DNA of 17,493 bases from an uncultured bacterium (GTDB taxonomy: Bacteria > CAIJMQ01): positions 1 to 17,493 of the forward strand of contig CAIJMQ010000055.1 in assembly GCA_903821905.1 (NCBI GenBank), read 5' to 3'. A program made the position numbers and the translations under genes. Below are positions 16,231-17,493 of the stretch, in pieces. A model generated the notes under the pieces. The model had not been told where the DNA came from. It saw nothing but the letters and a program-made list of their open reading frames with translations, and made no database searches. The first letter of the stretch is position 1. Each line of letters begins with the position of its first letter.

Positions 16231-17073
16231 ATGGAATACGTTAGATGTAACCTGTGTGATTCCAATGACTATATCCCTTTAGAAAGGGAAACAAAGATAG
16301 TTTCATTGAAACCACCATTGACTTTAGTAAAGTGCAAAAATTGTGATCTCATATATTTAAATCCAAGACCCCCCGAAGAAGAAATCAGAGATATCTACAA
16401 AACGTCTAATTATTTCTCACAGTATGGCGTGACAGTAGACAATTATTCATTAGCAGATTATGTTAAAAAAAGACTTATACAGCTAGAAAAAAGTAAATTA
16501 CCGTCCCGTAGAATTTTAGAGGTTGGATGTGGGACAGGACATTTTTTAAATTATGCCCACAATAGAGGATGGGATACCTATGGTGTAGACATTTCCCCTT
16601 GGGTTGGAAAGCATATAAAAGATGAGCTCAATTTAAGAATATTTATTGGGGAATTAGAAGATGCAAAATTTCAATCCAATTTCTTTGATGTAGTCCATAT
16701 GAGTCATGTGTTAGAACATTTAAGAAATCCTTCAGTAACATTAAGAGAATTGAGCAGGGTTCTTAAAAAAGAGGGGATTCTAATTATTGAAGTTCCTAAC
16801 GAATTTTATTATCTTCGCTATAAAATAAGGTTATTGACAGGACATCCCATCTTTTATGAAATTCCTTCTCCTCATTTATTTTTCTTTTCTGCTATCACTT
16901 TGAAGCAGATTATTCAAAAAGCAGGATTTAGAATTGTGGAGTTTAAGACTTGGAGTACTGGAGGGCCTAATAGTAAAAATTTGGCAAAAGAATTATCAAA
17001 AAAAGTCATATATTCCTTGGAAAAATGTTGCCATAGTGGGAATATAATGGAAATATGGGCAGTAAAGAAGTAA
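16231..17073 (+). CDS. Class I SAM-dependent methyltransferase with N-terminal zinc ribbon
   Basis: A 280-residue methyltransferase. Residues 6-38 carry two CxxC pairs (C6/C9 and C35/C38), likely a zinc-binding ribbon, as in the TylF/sugar C-methyltransferase-like group. The SAM-binding motif ILEVGCGTGHFLNYA is at 95-109, VDISPWVG follows, and DVVHMSHVLEHLRNPSVTLRELSRVLKKEGILIIEVPN is the central signature. PHLFFFSAITLKQIIQKAGFRIV is the usual C-terminal region. It probably modifies a sugar or glycan, as the GT4 neighbour suggests, but the substrate is unknown. It follows the glycosyltransferase after 116 bases, in which I see no gene or clear promoter. Confidence 0.88.
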   Translation: MEYVRCNLCDSNDYIPLERETKIVSLKPPLTLVKCKNCDLIYLNPRPPEEEIRDIYKTSNYFSQYGVTVDNYSLADYVKKRLIQLEKSKLPSRRILEVGCGTGHFLNYAHNRGWDTYGVDISPWVGKHIKDELNLRIFIGELEDAKFQSNFFDVVHMSHVLEHLRNPSVTLRELSRVLKKEGILIIEVPNEFYYLRYKIRLLTGHPIFYEIPSPHLFFFSAITLKQIIQKAGFRIVEFKTWSTGGPNSKNLAKELSKKVIYSLEKCCHSGNIMEIWAVKK

Positions 17074-17100
17074 AAAGATAAAGGGGAATTACTAGACGAT

Positions 17101-17493
17101 ATGGAAAAAGAAGAAATTACTTTTTCTTTTGGTAAAAACTGGGAAGAATTTATCAGGAGAAATTTTAGTCAAGAAAGAATGGAGATATCTAAGAAACATA
17201 TTTTAGAATTTTTGGAACTAACTGATCTATCAGGTAAATATTTCCTGGACGTTGGCTGTGGTAGTGGACTTTCTTCCTTAGCAGCGTCAGTAGCAGGAGC
17301 AAAGAAGGTTGTGAGTTTTGATCTTGATACTTATTCAGTAAAAACTACTAAAAAATTAAAAGAGATAGCAGGGAATCCGTTACACTGGACTGTATTGGGA
17401 GGCTCTATTTTAGATAAGGCATTTCTCTCGAGTATTGAACTGGCAGATATTGTTTATTCATGGGGAGTACTTTCTCTCACAGGTAGGATGTGG
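17101..17493 (+). CDS. SAM-dependent methyltransferase (3' end outside window)
   Basis: 131 codons are open to the right edge without a stop. The start MEKEEITFSFGKNWEEFIRRNF is followed by YFLDVGCGSGLSSLAASVAGA (48-68), the SAM-binding motif, then VSFDLDTYSVKTTKKLKE, HWTVLGGSILD and DIVYSWGVLSLTGRMW. These are characteristic of a class I methyltransferase family common in O-antigen and glycan clusters. AAGGGG lies 14 bases before the ATG, slightly far for a ribosome binding site. It lies 27 bases after the first methyltransferase and is probably co-transcribed. Confidence 0.85.
   Translation, partial: MEKEEITFSFGKNWEEFIRRNFSQERMEISKKHILEFLELTDLSGKYFLDVGCGSGLSSLAASVAGAKKVVSFDLDTYSVKTTKKLKEIAGNPLHWTVLGGSILDKAFLSSIELADIVYSWGVLSLTGRMW

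Overview
The window is AT-rich (about 35-40% GC by eye), densely coded bacterial DNA with genes on both strands and short intergenic gaps. It looks like chromosome: there is no transposase, integrase, phage gene or CRISPR array. A sedoheptulose-7-phosphate isomerase (GmhA type), a GT4 glycosyltransferase, an MEP-pathway IspH, a methyltransferase-type corrinoid protein and a DUF6982/MshEN protein together suggest an anaerobic, Gram-negative-type, probably uncultured lineage such as Omnitrophota or a neighbouring candidate phylum. That placement is inference at low confidence.

Left part (1-3660, minus strand): a nitrogen block read gdhA -> small sigma-70-like factor -> amt, with amt cut by the window edge. 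Each gene is preceded by a strong stem-loop. Two of them (before amt and before gdhA) have T-tracts and look like intrinsic terminators; the gdhA one lies between an apparent promoter and the gene. The stem-loops before the sigma gene and before amt share a near-identical 12-base motif. This is the most unusual part of the window.

Middle (3630-8153): a DUF6982/MshEN (GspE N-terminal-like) protein and an MBL-fold hydrolase on plus, convergent with gmhA on minus; then tRNA-Arg(TCG) on plus, an orphan corrinoid protein on minus, and divergent ispH on plus. A lone SIR2-like protein follows on minus (8169-9269), just downstream of an iron-type alcohol dehydrogenase.

Right part (9302-17493): carbon metabolism (alcohol dehydrogenase divergent from transaldolase; acylphosphatase; a 1-phosphofructokinase-type PfkB kinase), then trpB-trpA with a one-base overlap, then surface-glycan-type genes (GT4 glycosyltransferase, zinc-ribbon methyltransferase, and a second methyltransferase cut by the right edge).

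A recurring feature is that gmhA, ispH and trpB each have a -35 TTGnnn, exactly 17 bp, a TAnnAT-like -10, then only 7-8 bases before ATG and no Shine-Dalgarno sequence. Their mRNAs are therefore probably leaderless. In contrast gdhA, amt, the alcohol dehydrogenase, transaldolase, the PfkB kinase and trpA have clear Shine-Dalgarno sequences.
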